Counted from the first letter of the stretch, positions 37,507-45,898 are shown. The stretch is 64,000 nt of DNA from DASPWW01 sp963756745 (GCA_963756745.1 CAVWOU010000014.1:1-64000), one strand, 5' to 3'. Numbers and translations: made by a program. Notes: a model not told the origin generated them from the letters alone.

Positions 37507-39201
37507 TGGAGACCCGCCCGCCGACACCGATTCAGCTCCTGGTCGCGGTCGCGTTCGCGATCTCCTGCTTCGGGCTGCTGCTGTTCCTGTGGCTCGCGTT
37601 CGGCGGCCCGACCCCGCTGAAGCCCGAGAGCTATCGGGTGACGGTCCCGTTCGACGAGGCGACCCAGCTCGCGGTCGAGGCCGACGTCCGAATCTCCGGC
37701 GTCTCGGTCGGTCGCGTCAAGTCGATCGAGCTCAGCGACGAGGGGCTCGCCGACGCCGAGCTCGAGATCGATGAGCGGTACGCGCCGATCCCCGACGACA
37801 CCCGCGCGATCCTGCGCCAGAAGACGCTGCTGGGGGAGACCTACGTCGAGCTCACCCCGGGCTCCGAGGACGCCAGCGCGGTGCCGGAGAACCCCCTGCC
37901 GGAGGGGGGCGAGCTGCCGAGGGCGCAGGTCTCTGACGCCGTCGAGCTGGACGAGATCTTCCGCACGTTCGACGAGCCGACGCGGGCGGCGTTCCAGACC
38001 TGGCAGCAGGACGTCTCGATCGCGCTGCGCCACCGCGGCGCCGACCTCTCGGCGGCGATCGGCAACCTGGGGCCGTTCGCCTCCGACCTCGACCGGCTGC
38101 TTCGGATCCTCGACAGCGAGAGGCTCGCCACGCGCCAGTTCGTCCGCGACACCGGCGAGGTGTTCGAGGCGCTCAGCGAGCGCCGGGGACAGCTCCGCGG
38201 CCTGATCACGAACTCCGAGGCGGTGTTCTCGACCACCGCTGCCCGCAACGAGAGCCCTCCAGGAGGCGTTTGTCGCGCTGCCGACCTTCCTCGACGAGCA
38301 GCGGCTGACCCTCGAGCGGCTGGAGCGCTTCGCGGTCGACACCGACCCGCTGGTCCAGCAGCTCCGTCCCGCGGCCCGCGAGCTGAGCCCGACGCTGATC
38401 GACCTCGGGAGGCTCGCACCCGAGCTGCGCGACTTCTTCATCGGCTTCCGCCAGGCGGCGACGCCGCCAAGCCGGGGTTCCCCTCCCTGCGCGCATTGCT
38501 CGACGACGAGCTGCCACCGTTCCTCGCCGACCTCGACCCGTTCCTGCGCAACCTCACCCCGCTGGTGCAGGTGGTGCGGATGTACCGGCAGGACGTCACG
38601 GCGTTCCTCGGCAACGCCGCGGCGGCTACGCAGGCGAGCCGCGCCGCGCCGGAGGCGAACCAGGAGGCCGTGCACTATCTGCGTACCTCGGCCCCGCTGG
38701 GCCCCGAGTCGCTGGCCGGCTATCCCGAATCGGCTGCGGGTCAACCGCTCCATCCCCTACATCAAGCCGGGCGGCTATCTCAACGTTGCATCGGGCCTCG
38801 AGGGGTTCGAGACCCGCCAGTGCTCGGGCGGGGCGGCCGCGACCTTCCCGCCGCAGGCCGCGACCGTCGCCGACCCGGGGTTCCAGAACTGGCTCGACGC
38901 GGTTCCCCCTGGCCCCACGCCTGACGAGCTCAGCGACTTCTACCAGCGCCTGCGGGACTTCACGTTCGTCGGCCAGAGCAACTCGAACAGCGTTCCGGCG
39001 CCGCCGTGCAAGAAGCAGGCCGACTACGAGTCGATCGGCGGGATGTTCCCCGAGTTCACGGACTACCTGCACGTGCGGGCGCTTCGTCGCCTCGAAGCGC
39101 AAAACAAAGACGGCCGACTGGCAATTCCGCGACTGGAAGCCGATACAGTGGCGCCGCCGGCCGCTACTAAACATCGGCTGGCGTGTTGTCAATGGGTGTA
39201 A
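37506..39201 (+). CDS. MCE family protein 6, three frameshifts
   Basis: Transmembrane helix (about 10-31), MCE domain (YRVTVPFDEATQLAVEADVRISGVSVG) and helical region. The frame changes at about 38251-38254 (an extra A before ALQEAFVALPTFLDEQRL), returns at about 38463-38469 (AKPGFPSLRALLDDELPPF), and changes again at about 38733-38736 (an extra C before NRLRVNRSIPYIKPGGYLN). The last frame gives a conserved-looking tail with PPCKKQADYESIGGMFPEFTDYLHV and runs to TAA at 39199-39201. The final 35 residues look unlike MCE tails, so another indel near 39080 is possible. Confidence 0.78.
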
Positions 39202-39271
39202 TGACGCATATCTGGAAGCGCGGGCGCGGCAGGGGTCGCGCCGGGCGCGTGACCAAGCAAGAGGAGGAGTG

Positions 39272-40112
39272 ATGCGAAAGCGTCGCATTCGTTACGTGGC
39301 GGCGCTGGGGCTCGCGCTGGCGGTGGCGATCCCTGGCAGCGCCATGGGCCAGGACGATCCAGAACATCGAGGCCGGGTTCCGCCGCAGGGTAACGCGAAC
39401 GTGGTGTTCGGGCAGCCCGCGAGCCTGAGCGGCAAGCCGAGCAAGAACGGGCACGCTTCGAATCGACACTATTCCTCTCGGGCACGGGGCCCGCCCCGTC
39501 GCTGCAAACCGCCGACGTCCATCTCCCCGAGGAGGTGGAGATCAACGGCAAGGGGCTCGCCGCAGTGCAATCCCACCGCGATCGCGGGCCAGCCCCGCCG
39601 ACGCCGCGAGGGCGGCATGCAGCGACGTCCCTGGTCGGGACGGGTCTCGCAACCGATGCTCGGCATCTACCGCGCCGGGCGACTCAGTCCTGTTCAACGG
39701 GGCGAACAACACGATCCTCGTGCACATATGCGTGGGCGCTGCGCCCCGGTCGATGCTCATCGGGCCAGCTGCAGAACTCGCCGCTGGGCCCCCCGTACGG
39801 CCAGGTTCTGGATAGTCCCGGTGTCGAACGCCGGCCGCGGGGCGGGTACCCGCCGGGCATCACGGTCCACAGGACCGAGTTGACTCAAGATCAGCAAGAA
39901 GTTCAAGGACCCGAAGGTCCAGAAGCAGATCAAGAAGGCGAAGAAGCAGGGGAACAAGAAGAAGGCGAAGAAGCTGAAGAAGAAGCTGAATAAGACGCTT
40001 CGTCAGCGCGCGGCGTGCACGGACGGGACGCTCTCGTACCGGGCGGACTTCATTCACGCGCCGCCCGACCCGGATGCAGTCGCCGACCTTCGAGCAGCCG
40101 TGCACGTCGTAG
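39272..40112 (+). pseudogene. broken copy of the secreted Lys-rich protein
   Basis: A degraded paralogue of the intact gene that follows. Both begin after the same GAGGAG ribosome site with MRK(R/H)RxxYVxALGLALA signal peptides. Matching blocks (QNIEAGF, LFLSGTGPAPSLQTADVHLPEEVEINGKG, QCNPTAIAGQ, a Lys-rich KKAKKQGNKKKAKKLKKK segment, CTDGTLSYRADFIHAPP and a QSPTFEQPCTS end) appear in all three frames, needing at least six single-base changes. Corrected, it would end at TAG 40110-40112. It is either a decaying duplicate or a poorly sequenced stretch, given the indels in the MCE genes just before. Confidence 0.75.
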
Positions 40113-40155
40113 GTACCGACTGACTGCCGAGCTTCTTCGAGCTCGAACGTAAAGA

Positions 40156-40184
40156 GGGGCGGCCTTCGGGCCGCCCCTTTTGTT
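40156..40184 (+). terminator. rho-independent terminator
   Basis: A perfect 9-bp stem GGGGCGGCC-TTCG-GGCCGCCCC (40156-40177) is followed by TTTTGTT. It ends the broken Lys-rich gene and probably the transcript from the MCE region. Confidence 0.85.
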
Positions 40185-40265
40185 GCTTGCAACAAATTGG
40201 CGATTTGTGGCGGCGGAAGCGGTAATGTGCACACGGACGGGGGAGCCAGGAGAAGAGGAGGAGAG

Positions 40266-41099
40266 ATGCGAAAGCATCGCTTTTGTTACGTAGGCGCATT
40301 GGGGCTTGCGCTCGCGGCGGCGTTCCCGGCCACCGCGATGGCGTCGGGTACCCAGAACGTGGAGGCCGGGTTCGCGCCGGAGACGGGCGCGAGCATCACG
40401 TTTCCGGCCCCACCCGCCAACATCGGCAGCCGGTTCACCAAGAAGGGCACGATTCACCAACGCCTGTTCCTGACGAACATCGTAGGCCAGCCACCGGCTC
40501 TGGAGACCGTCGACATCCATTCACCGCCGGAGCTGAAGTTCACGACCAAGGGGATCGATGAGTGCGACCCAGAGTCGATCGTGGGCCTGACCCCCGATCA
40601 GGCGCGCGCGGTCTGCCCAGACGCCCAGCTCGGGACGGGTCAGGCGAACGCGTTCAATATCCCCACGGCAGGCCAGGTGACCCTGTTCAACGGAACGAAG
40701 CAGAACGGCAACCCGACGGTGCTCTTCCACACGTTCACGGCCAACGTCCCGATCGTGTTGGTGAGCGAGATGCGGGATTCGCCGCTTCCGGGCTACGGCA
40801 AGGTGTTCCATACCCCGGTGTCGACCGCGGTTGGAGGTGGAGTCCCGCCCGGCATCGTGATCACGAACACCGACTTCACGCTCAGCAAGTCCTTCATTGA
40901 CAAGAAGATCCTGAAGAAGGCGAAGAAGGCGAGGAAGAACGGCAACGCGAAGCTCGCTCGCCTTCTCAGGAAGAAGGCGAAGAAGAGCTGGGTGACCGCG
41001 GAGTGCACGGACGGCACGCTCGAGACGCGGGTGGACTTCATCCACGCCCCGCCCGAGCCGACGCAGTCCCCCACCGTCACGCAGCAGTGCGCGAGCTAG
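40266..41099 (+). CDS. secreted lysine-rich protein
   Basis: A 277-residue protein with a signal peptide (residues 1-24, cleavage near AMA-SG). The body (about 25-195) is beta-rich with CDPESIVGLTPDQARAVCPDAQLG and GTGQAN segments. Then comes a basic helix with repeated KKAKKARKNGNAKLARLLRKKAKK (about 205-245) and a C-terminal CTDGTLETRVDFIHAPPEPTQSPTxxQQC end. Four cysteines may form disulfides outside the cell. I do not know the family function. It duplicates the broken gene upstream and is closed by a terminator. Confidence 0.8.
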   Translation: MRKHRFCYVGALGLALAAAFPATAMASGTQNVEAGFAPETGASITFPAPPANIGSRFTKKGTIHQRLFLTNIVGQPPALETVDIHSPPELKFTTKGIDECDPESIVGLTPDQARAVCPDAQLGTGQANAFNIPTAGQVTLFNGTKQNGNPTVLFHTFTANVPIVLVSEMRDSPLPGYGKVFHTPVSTAVGGGVPPGIVITNTDFTLSKSFIDKKILKKAKKARKNGNAKLARLLRKKAKKSWVTAECTDGTLETRVDFIHAPPEPTQSPTVTQQCAS

Positions 41100-41130
41100 C
41101 GCGCTGACCCAGGGCCTCGCGCCGGGTCGA

Positions 41131-41158
41131 AGAGGGGCGGCCTTCGGGCCGCCCCTCT
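41131..41158. terminator. bidirectional terminator
   Basis: A perfect 12-bp stem, AGAGGGGCGGCC-TTCG-GGCCGCCCCTCT, lies between the convergent stops of the Lys-rich protein gene and the di-iron/SCP2 gene. The core matches the terminator at 40156. Confidence 0.8.
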
Positions 41159-41159
41159 C

Positions 41160-42488
41160 TCATCGCGGGAAGATCTTCGGCATCCGCAGCAGCTGGCGCA
41201 GCGAGCCGCGGGGACGGACCTTGCGCCTGAGCATGGCCTTGCGCGGATCGCCGCGGTGGGTGGTGACCGCGATCCAGTCGCGCCACGAGCTCTCGAACGT
41301 GAGGTCTGGGTCGACGGTCTCGCCGGGCTCCGCGCGGCTCGATCCATTGTCGATCCGCAGGTACCACGGGTCGGCGTCCTCGAATCGCCACTGGATCGTC
41401 ACCGGCTTGCCGTCGACAGCGCTGTGGTCGACGGAACGCTCCACCGTGTCGAAGTAGAGGCGCTGGATCTCGGGCGAGGACTGGGGATGGTCGTTGGGCT
41501 CGCCGACCACGCCGGCCTGCATGAGCTTGACGATGCGCGCGACCCGCTCCTCGGGCGAGAGTGAGAAGTCGACTGGGAACACACCTGGAGGCATCTCCTC
41601 GACCGGAAAGCCGGCGGCCCGCCACTTGGTCTCCACCGACCGAAACCCCCACGCGTAGATCTCCTCGAGTGTGAACCCGTACTCCTCGGTATAGCGGCGA
41701 TCCCAGTTCGGCGGCACGTACACCGCGAGCGTGTAGGGGGAGACCTTGCGAAGCAGCTCTCCGACGGCGTGCTTGCACTCGTCGGACTCGGCGAAGCACT
41801 CGGAGAGCACCTTGACGCCGAACCCGATGTGGCGCTGCTCGTCGCGCGACACGTTCTTCATCCCGTCGGCGAAACCGGGAAGCGTGCCCGACTTCACGAA
41901 GTAGTCCTCGATGAAATGCTGCCCGGGCTGGGCGAGCTCCGCCTCGACCACCATGTGGTACAGCGCGATCGCCTGGGCGAACTTCGGCAGCGAGCGGTCG
42001 CGACGCAGCTCGTCGGCCATCCGGTCGAGCCTGTCGAAGACCTGGCGAAAGCCCCAGGTGAGCTGCGGCTCCGTGTAGGCGAGGCCCGAGGCGATCCCGT
42101 CGCCGGCCCCGATCACCTCGTTGAAGAACCGCGAGAAGAACACCGCGTGGCGCGCCTCGTCGACCTGCTGGGTGGCGAGGAAGTACTTCTGCTCCTCCTT
42201 CGGCGCGGCATCGATGTAGGGAGAGAGGTTGTCGGTGACGGAGTCCTCGCCGTAGAAGAACATCGAGTACGTCCACAAAGCACTGCGGCGCTGGATCTCG
42301 GTGAGCGAGCGCCACCCCTCCTTGTCCTTGGAGAAGTCGATCGCGGTCGCCTTCCAGTTGCCCTGCTCCCAGCGGCGATACAGGTCCTCGTAGCTGACCG
42401 ACTTGATCGCGGCCGAAGGGTCCGTGCTGCCCTTGCGCCGGGAGGCCCTCGCCTCGGGCCGGGAAGCCGTCGCCTGCTCGCTCATCAT
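41160..42488 (-). CDS. R2-like di-iron protein fused to an SCP2 sterol-carrier domain
   Basis: A 442-residue two-domain protein. Residues 30-260 are a ferritin-like helical domain with ribonucleotide-reductase-R2-like ligands: E81, E111 and H114 (DEARH), E182 or E184, E217 and H220 (DEQRH). Residues about 330-440 match an SCP2 lipid-binding domain, ending with GDPRKAMLRRKVRPRGSLRQLLRMPKIF. This suggests oxidation of a hydrophobic ligand held by SCP2, as an R2lox-like oxidase might do; it is unlikely to be a true RNR subunit, as no nrdA is nearby. A GAGGAGG ribosome site and three palindromes lie upstream. Confidence 0.78.
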   Translation of the reverse strand: MMSEQATASRPEARASRRKGSTDPSAAIKSVSYEDLYRRWEQGNWKATAIDFSKDKEGWRSLTEIQRRSALWTYSMFFYGEDSVTDNLSPYIDAAPKEEQKYFLATQQVDEARHAVFFSRFFNEVIGAGDGIASGLAYTEPQLTWGFRQVFDRLDRMADELRRDRSLPKFAQAIALYHMVVEAELAQPGQHFIEDYFVKSGTLPGFADGMKNVSRDEQRHIGFGVKVLSECFAESDECKHAVGELLRKVSPYTLAVYVPPNWDRRYTEEYGFTLEEIYAWGFRSVETKWRAAGFPVEEMPPGVFPVDFSLSPEERVARIVKLMQAGVVGEPNDHPQSSPEIQRLYFDTVERSVDHSAVDGKPVTIQWRFEDADPWYLRIDNGSSRAEPGETVDPDLTFESSWRDWIAVTTHRGDPRKAMLRRKVRPRGSLRQLLRMPKIFPR

Positions 42489-42557
42489 GAAACCTCCTCG
42501 TGGCAGCGTCGCCTGACGCCCCCGAATCGCTTCGCCTTGAGCCCAGACTAGAGAAAA

Positions 42558-42575
42558 ACTGGCTACCTGGCCAGT
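42558..42575. promoter_or_regulatory. palindromic site upstream of the di-iron/SCP2 gene
   Basis: ACTGGC-TACCTG-GCCAGT, a perfect 6-bp inverted repeat with a 6-base spacer, 70 bases before the start codon. A repressor or activator site of unknown owner. Confidence 0.5.
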
Positions 42576-42579
42576 CGGA

Positions 42580-42595
42580 TGTGATCGATGTCACA
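42580..42595. promoter_or_regulatory. CRP/FNR-type binding site
   Basis: TGTGATCGATGTCACA matches the CRP consensus TGTGA-N6-TCACA exactly. It lies about 92 bases before the start codon of the di-iron/SCP2 gene. Actinobacterial Crp-like proteins recognise closely similar sites. Confidence 0.6.
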
Positions 42596-42624
42596 GATTG
42601 CGTGCTGGCCCAGCGAATGGTCAG

Positions 42625-42648
42625 TTTGGTAGCCCATGGACTACCAAA
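42625..42648. promoter_or_regulatory. long palindromic operator-like site
   Basis: TTTGGTAG (42625-42632) and CTACCAAA (42641-42648) are a perfect inverted repeat around CCCATGGA, itself nearly palindromic, so 22 of 24 bases are symmetric. The AT-rich ends and length fit a TetR- or GntR-type operator. Confidence 0.55.
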
Positions 42649-42675
42649 AACATCACTCGGCGGTAGGGGGAGCAG

Positions 42676-44148
42676 CTAGCCGAGCTTCGGGCTGCGCCAC
42701 GGCCGGTCGAGTCGCGCGACGAGCTCGTCGCCCAGCCCCTCGATCGGCACCCGGACCTGCTCGAGCGAGTCGCGGTCGCGCAGGGTGACGGTGTCGTCTT
42801 CCATCGTCTGGCCGTCGATCGTGATCCCCCACGGGGTGCCGATCTCGTCCTGGCGCCGGTAGCGGCGGCCGATCGAGCCGCCCTCGTCGTACTCGGCTGC
42901 GAGGCGCCCCCGTAGCGCCTCGTACAGGGCGCGGGCCTTCTCCGGCATGCCCGCCTTGGAGACGAGTGGAAGCACGGCGACCTTCACCGGCGCGAGCCGC
43001 GGATGGAGCCGGAGCACGGTGCGCTCGCGCCCCTCGACCTCCTCGGTCTCGTACGCATCGACCATGAATGCCAACAGCGAGCGGTCGACGCCCGCTGCGG
43101 GCTCGACGACGTGGGGGACGTACGACTCGCCACTCTCCTGGTCGAAGTACTCGAGCTTCTCGCCCGAGAGCTTCGAGTGCTGGGTGAGGTCGTAGTCGCC
43201 GCGGTTCGCGATCCCCTCTAGCTCGGACCAGCCGATCGGGAACAGGTACTCGACGTCGGAGGTCGCCAAGGAGTAGTGCGAGAGCTCATCCGCACCGTGC
43301 TCGCGCAGCTGGAGGCGGTCGGGTCGGATCCCGAGCTCGACGTACCAGTTCATACGAATCTCCATCCATCGCCGGTGCCACTCGGGCGCATCACCGGGCG
43401 GAACGAAGAACTCCATTTCCATCTGCTCGAACTCGCGCGTCCTGAAGATGAAGTTCCCCGGGGTGATCTCGTTGCGGAACGACTTCCCGATCTGCGCGAT
43501 CCCGAACGGCGGCTTGCGGCGCGAGAACTGGAGCACGTTCTTGAAGTTGATGAAGATTCCCTGCGCCGTCTCGGGCCGCAGATAGGCCTTCGCCGCGTCG
43601 TCCTGGACCGGCCCCAGGTAGGTCTCGAACATGAGGTTGAAGCGCCGCGGCTCGGAGAGATCGCCGCCGCATTCGGGGCACTTGATATTTCCGCCCGGCT
43701 GCTCCGCGGGGGAGGCGCCCGGAACGGGCGCCGAGGGGGCGGAGCCCCCATGCTCGGCCTCGCCCGACCGGTCACCTGCCTCGCTCGCTCCCGCGTCCGC
43801 GCCGGGCGGGTGGTCATCTCCTTCGACCAAGTCGTCCAGACGCCACCGCCGCTTGCACTCGCCGAGGCACTGCACGAGCGGGTCGGTGAAACCCTCGAGG
43901 TGGCCGCTCGCCTCCCACACGCGGGGGTTCTGGATGATCGCCGAGTCGATCGCCACGATGTCGTCGCGCTCCTGGAGCATCGCCCGCCACCACTCGCCCT
44001 TGACGTTGTTCTTCAGCAGCACGCCGTAGTGGCCGTAGTCGTAGGTGTTGGCAATCCCGCCGTAGATCTCGGACGCCTGGAAGATGAACCCGCGCCGCTT
44101 GCACAGCGCGACGATCTCGTCGAGGGTGACTTCTTGGGTCTGGGCCAT
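42676..44148 (-). CDS. glyQS: glycyl-tRNA synthetase, single-chain type
   Basis: A 490-residue class II GlyRS of the homodimeric kind. It contains GFIFQASEIYGGIANTYDYG (residues 20-39), motif 2 RNEITPGNFIFRTREFEQMEMEFF, and an anticodon-binding domain starting around VAVLPLVSKAG. The zinc site has C94, C98 and C157, C160; between them, residues 114-153 are a low-complexity Gly/Ala/Pro/Glu insertion encoded by a 119-bp palindromic element (43691-43809). Charges tRNA-Gly. TATAGT lies 10 bases before the ATG. Confidence 0.93.
   Translation of the reverse strand: MAQTQEVTLDEIVALCKRRGFIFQASEIYGGIANTYDYGHYGVLLKNNVKGEWWRAMLQERDDIVAIDSAIIQNPRVWEASGHLEGFTDPLVQCLGECKRRWRLDDLVEGDDHPPGADAGASEAGDRSGEAEHGGSAPSAPVPGASPAEQPGGNIKCPECGGDLSEPRRFNLMFETYLGPVQDDAAKAYLRPETAQGIFINFKNVLQFSRRKPPFGIAQIGKSFRNEITPGNFIFRTREFEQMEMEFFVPPGDAPEWHRRWMEIRMNWYVELGIRPDRLQLREHGADELSHYSLATSDVEYLFPIGWSELEGIANRGDYDLTQHSKLSGEKLEYFDQESGESYVPHVVEPAAGVDRSLLAFMVDAYETEEVEGRERTVLRLHPRLAPVKVAVLPLVSKAGMPEKARALYEALRGRLAAEYDEGGSIGRRYRRQDEIGTPWGITIDGQTMEDDTVTLRDRDSLEQVRVPIEGLGDELVARLDRPWRSPKLG
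43691..43809. repeat. 119-bp palindromic insertion in glyQS
   Basis: Terminal repeats CCGCCCGGC (43691-43699) and GCCGGGCGG (43801-43809) bound a segment with internal hairpins (GGCGCCC/GGGCGCC at 43714-43732; GGGGGC/GCCCCC at 43735-43749) and the minus-strand core GGACGCGGGAGCGAG (43784-43798). It is translated in frame into about 40 residues. Confidence 0.6.
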
Positions 44149-44158
44149 CGGGCGCAGG

Positions 44159-44164
44159 ACTATA
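44159..44164 (-). promoter_or_regulatory. -10 box for glyQS
   Basis: On the minus strand TATAGT ends 10 bases before the glyQS ATG. Confidence 0.4.
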
Positions 44165-44195
44165 CGGCCCTCGATGTCGCCTCCAGGGTGGCTGC

Positions 44196-44201
44196 GATAA
44201 T
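44196..44201 (+). promoter_or_regulatory. -10 box for the zinc-ribbon gene
   Basis: GATAAT ends 9 bases before the ATG at 44211; no ribosome site is visible. Confidence 0.4.
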
Positions 44202-44210
44202 CGGTTGACG

Positions 44211-44525
44211 ATGCCGATCTACGAGTACAGATGCCCCAACGGCCACGAGTTCGAGGTCTTCCAGAGCATGGCCGAGGACCCGATCTCGCGCTGCCAGGAA
44301 TGCGGGGCGCCGGTGGAGCGCGTGTTCCACCCCGTGGCGGTCCACTTCAAGGGATCCGGCTTCTACACCACCGACTACGCGCGCGCCACGGGCTCCGACG
44401 GGTCGAGCGAGGCCAAGAAGGACTCGGACAAGAAGGGCTCGGACGGCAAGGACTCGGCCAAGGCGAAGTCCGACAAGAAGGACGCCGGCGGCGAGAAGGC
44501 GAAGGCGAGCTCGAGCGGCGACTGA
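44211..44525 (+). CDS. FmdB-type zinc-ribbon protein
   Basis: A 104-residue protein. Residues 1-55 match the FmdB putative regulatory domain: MPIYEYRCPNGHEFEVFQSM, SRCQECG, VERVFHPVAVHFKGSGFYxTDY. The usual first CxxC is replaced by CPNGH, so zinc would be held by Cys8, perhaps His12, Cys28 and Cys31. The rest is a low-complexity Lys/Asp/Ser tail common in actinobacterial members. Function unknown; such proteins are suspected regulators. It is divergent from glyQS. Confidence 0.85.
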   Translation: MPIYEYRCPNGHEFEVFQSMAEDPISRCQECGAPVERVFHPVAVHFKGSGFYTTDYARATGSDGSSEAKKDSDKKGSDGKDSAKAKSDKKDAGGEKAKASSSGD

Positions 44526-44537
44526 CCCGCCGTCGGG

Positions 44538-45707
44538 CTACTTGCCGTTGACCAGCTTGTCGACGGCCGAGGCACGCTCCTCCTCGGAGATGATCAGGCT
44601 GCCGAGAGGCCCTGGTCCATCGGGCTCGAGGACCTCCGTGTCGCTGTTGCCGCCGATGATCGACGCGAGGACGAGCTGCGGCATCGTGAACGCCCCCATG
44701 TCGGTTACGAGCGCCTTCGGCGCGGTCCATCCGATCCACGGTCCCTTGATGAAGTTGTAGGGGAGCCGCAGCGGGCTGGTCAGCCGTCCCTTGATCCCTG
44801 ACAGGATCTCCTGCTGCGCCGCGGCGCGATCGAGGTCGTCGTAGCTGTCGAACTCGCTCGAGCCGCCCTGCTCGGGACACACGTTGGTGCGCGTCCGCGC
44901 GAGGATCAAGGCCTCGTTCCCGCCCAGCGTTACCTCCCCGGGACCAGCGTTGAGCGTGAACCCGCCCGCCTCTGCGCCCCCCGATACCACCGAGCACAGC
45001 TTGTCGGGCAGATCGACCTCGACGCCCCCGATCGCATCGATGAAGTCCTTGAAGCCCTCGAAGTCGACGATCACCACGTGGTCGATCTCGGTGTCGAGGA
45101 ACTGCTCGACGGTCTGGATCTGAAGCTGGGCGCCGCCGAACGCGTACGCGGCATTGATCTTCTGCGCGCTCTGCCCGGGGATCTCGGCGAAGCTGTCGCG
45201 CGGGATCGACAGCTTCCGAAACGCCCCGCCCCCAGCGCGCACCAGCATCAGCGTGTCGGCCCGAAACCCTCCGCACCCCTCGGGGGGAGGCTCGCCGTTC
45301 GCGCCGGCCTCGAGGCACTCCTCTGTGGTCTCGGACCCGTCTTCGGTCCCCGCCTCCCGCGCGTCGGTCCCGATCACGAGGATCGTCTGGGGGTCGACCG
45401 CCATCAGCGGGATCGTGGCGCCGAGCTCGTCCTTTGCCCCGTCGGCGAGCTTCGACTTCTGGATCTGGGCGGAGATCGCGAACACGATGATGCTCAGCAG
45501 GAACCACGCGCCGATCGCGATCAGGACCCATCGCCACCACGGGCGGCGCCTCTCGGACGGTTCCTTCGGCGCTCCCTCGCGGCGCCCCGGCATCCGCTCC
45601 CGCAGCGAGTCGAGGTCAGGAGCGCGGAGCCGATCGAGCAGCCGCGGCCGCGACCGATACACCTTGTAGTCGGGGCGTTCCGGCTCCCCCTGCCCGTCTG
45701 AGCTCAC
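44538..45707 (-). CDS. LytR-CpsA-Psr (LCP) family cell-wall ligase
   Basis: A 389-residue type II membrane protein: basic cytoplasmic N-terminus, one helix (about 59-80), then an extracellular LCP domain with ILVIGTDAR, GFRADTLMLVRAGG, LSIPRDSF, KINAAYAFGG and ILARTRT, whose Asp and Arg residues bind the polyprenyl pyrophosphate. LCP enzymes attach secondary polymers such as teichoic acid or arabinogalactan to peptidoglycan. The start is GTG at 45707, which lies within the outer arm of a 161-bp palindrome separating it from the ROK gene. Confidence 0.92.
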   Translation of the reverse strand: MSSDGQGEPERPDYKVYRSRPRLLDRLRAPDLDSLRERMPGRREGAPKEPSERRRPWWRWVLIAIGAWFLLSIIVFAISAQIQKSKLADGAKDELGATIPLMAVDPQTILVIGTDAREAGTEDGSETTEECLEAGANGEPPPEGCGGFRADTLMLVRAGGGAFRKLSIPRDSFAEIPGQSAQKINAAYAFGGAQLQIQTVEQFLDTEIDHVVIVDFEGFKDFIDAIGGVEVDLPDKLCSVVSGGAEAGGFTLNAGPGEVTLGGNEALILARTRTNVCPEQGGSSEFDSYDDLDRAAAQQEILSGIKGRLTSPLRLPYNFIKGPWIGWTAPKALVTDMGAFTMPQLVLASIIGGNSDTEVLEPDGPGPLGSLIISEEERASAVDKLVNGK

Positions 45708-45860
45708 TGTTGTGGGTACGGTGACGGATTCCCGAGCGAAAATCGAGCCAGGCGAGGACGCAGGAAGCGAAGCTTGGTGTCAGCACGCGAGCGACCGAGG
45801 ACGAAGCCTGGCGATGATTTGCAGCCGGGAATCCGGTGCCGTGCTCGCAACAGTGAGCTC
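45700..45860. repeat. 161-bp imperfect palindrome with conserved core (copy A)
   Basis: Left arm 45700-45753 and right arm 45807-45860 are complementary at about 40 of 55 positions, including GAGCTCACTGTTG at the ends and CGGATTCCCG/CGGGAATCCG inside; many mismatches are G-T compatible. The centre (45754-45806) starts with GAGGACGCAGG and ends with GAGGACGAAG, and aligns base for base with the centre of the element at 53109-53271 on the other strand. It fills the space between divergent LCP and ROK genes. Confidence 0.8.
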
Positions 45861-45898
45861 TGTTCCGGCATGAGCTATCAATACTGCCGCATGCTCCG

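Noticed and set aside
41160..42488. Annotation of the di-iron protein as ribonucleotide reductase small subunit.
   Set aside because: It carries a C-terminal SCP2 domain and no large-subunit gene is nearby; the R2-like fold is shared by oxidases.
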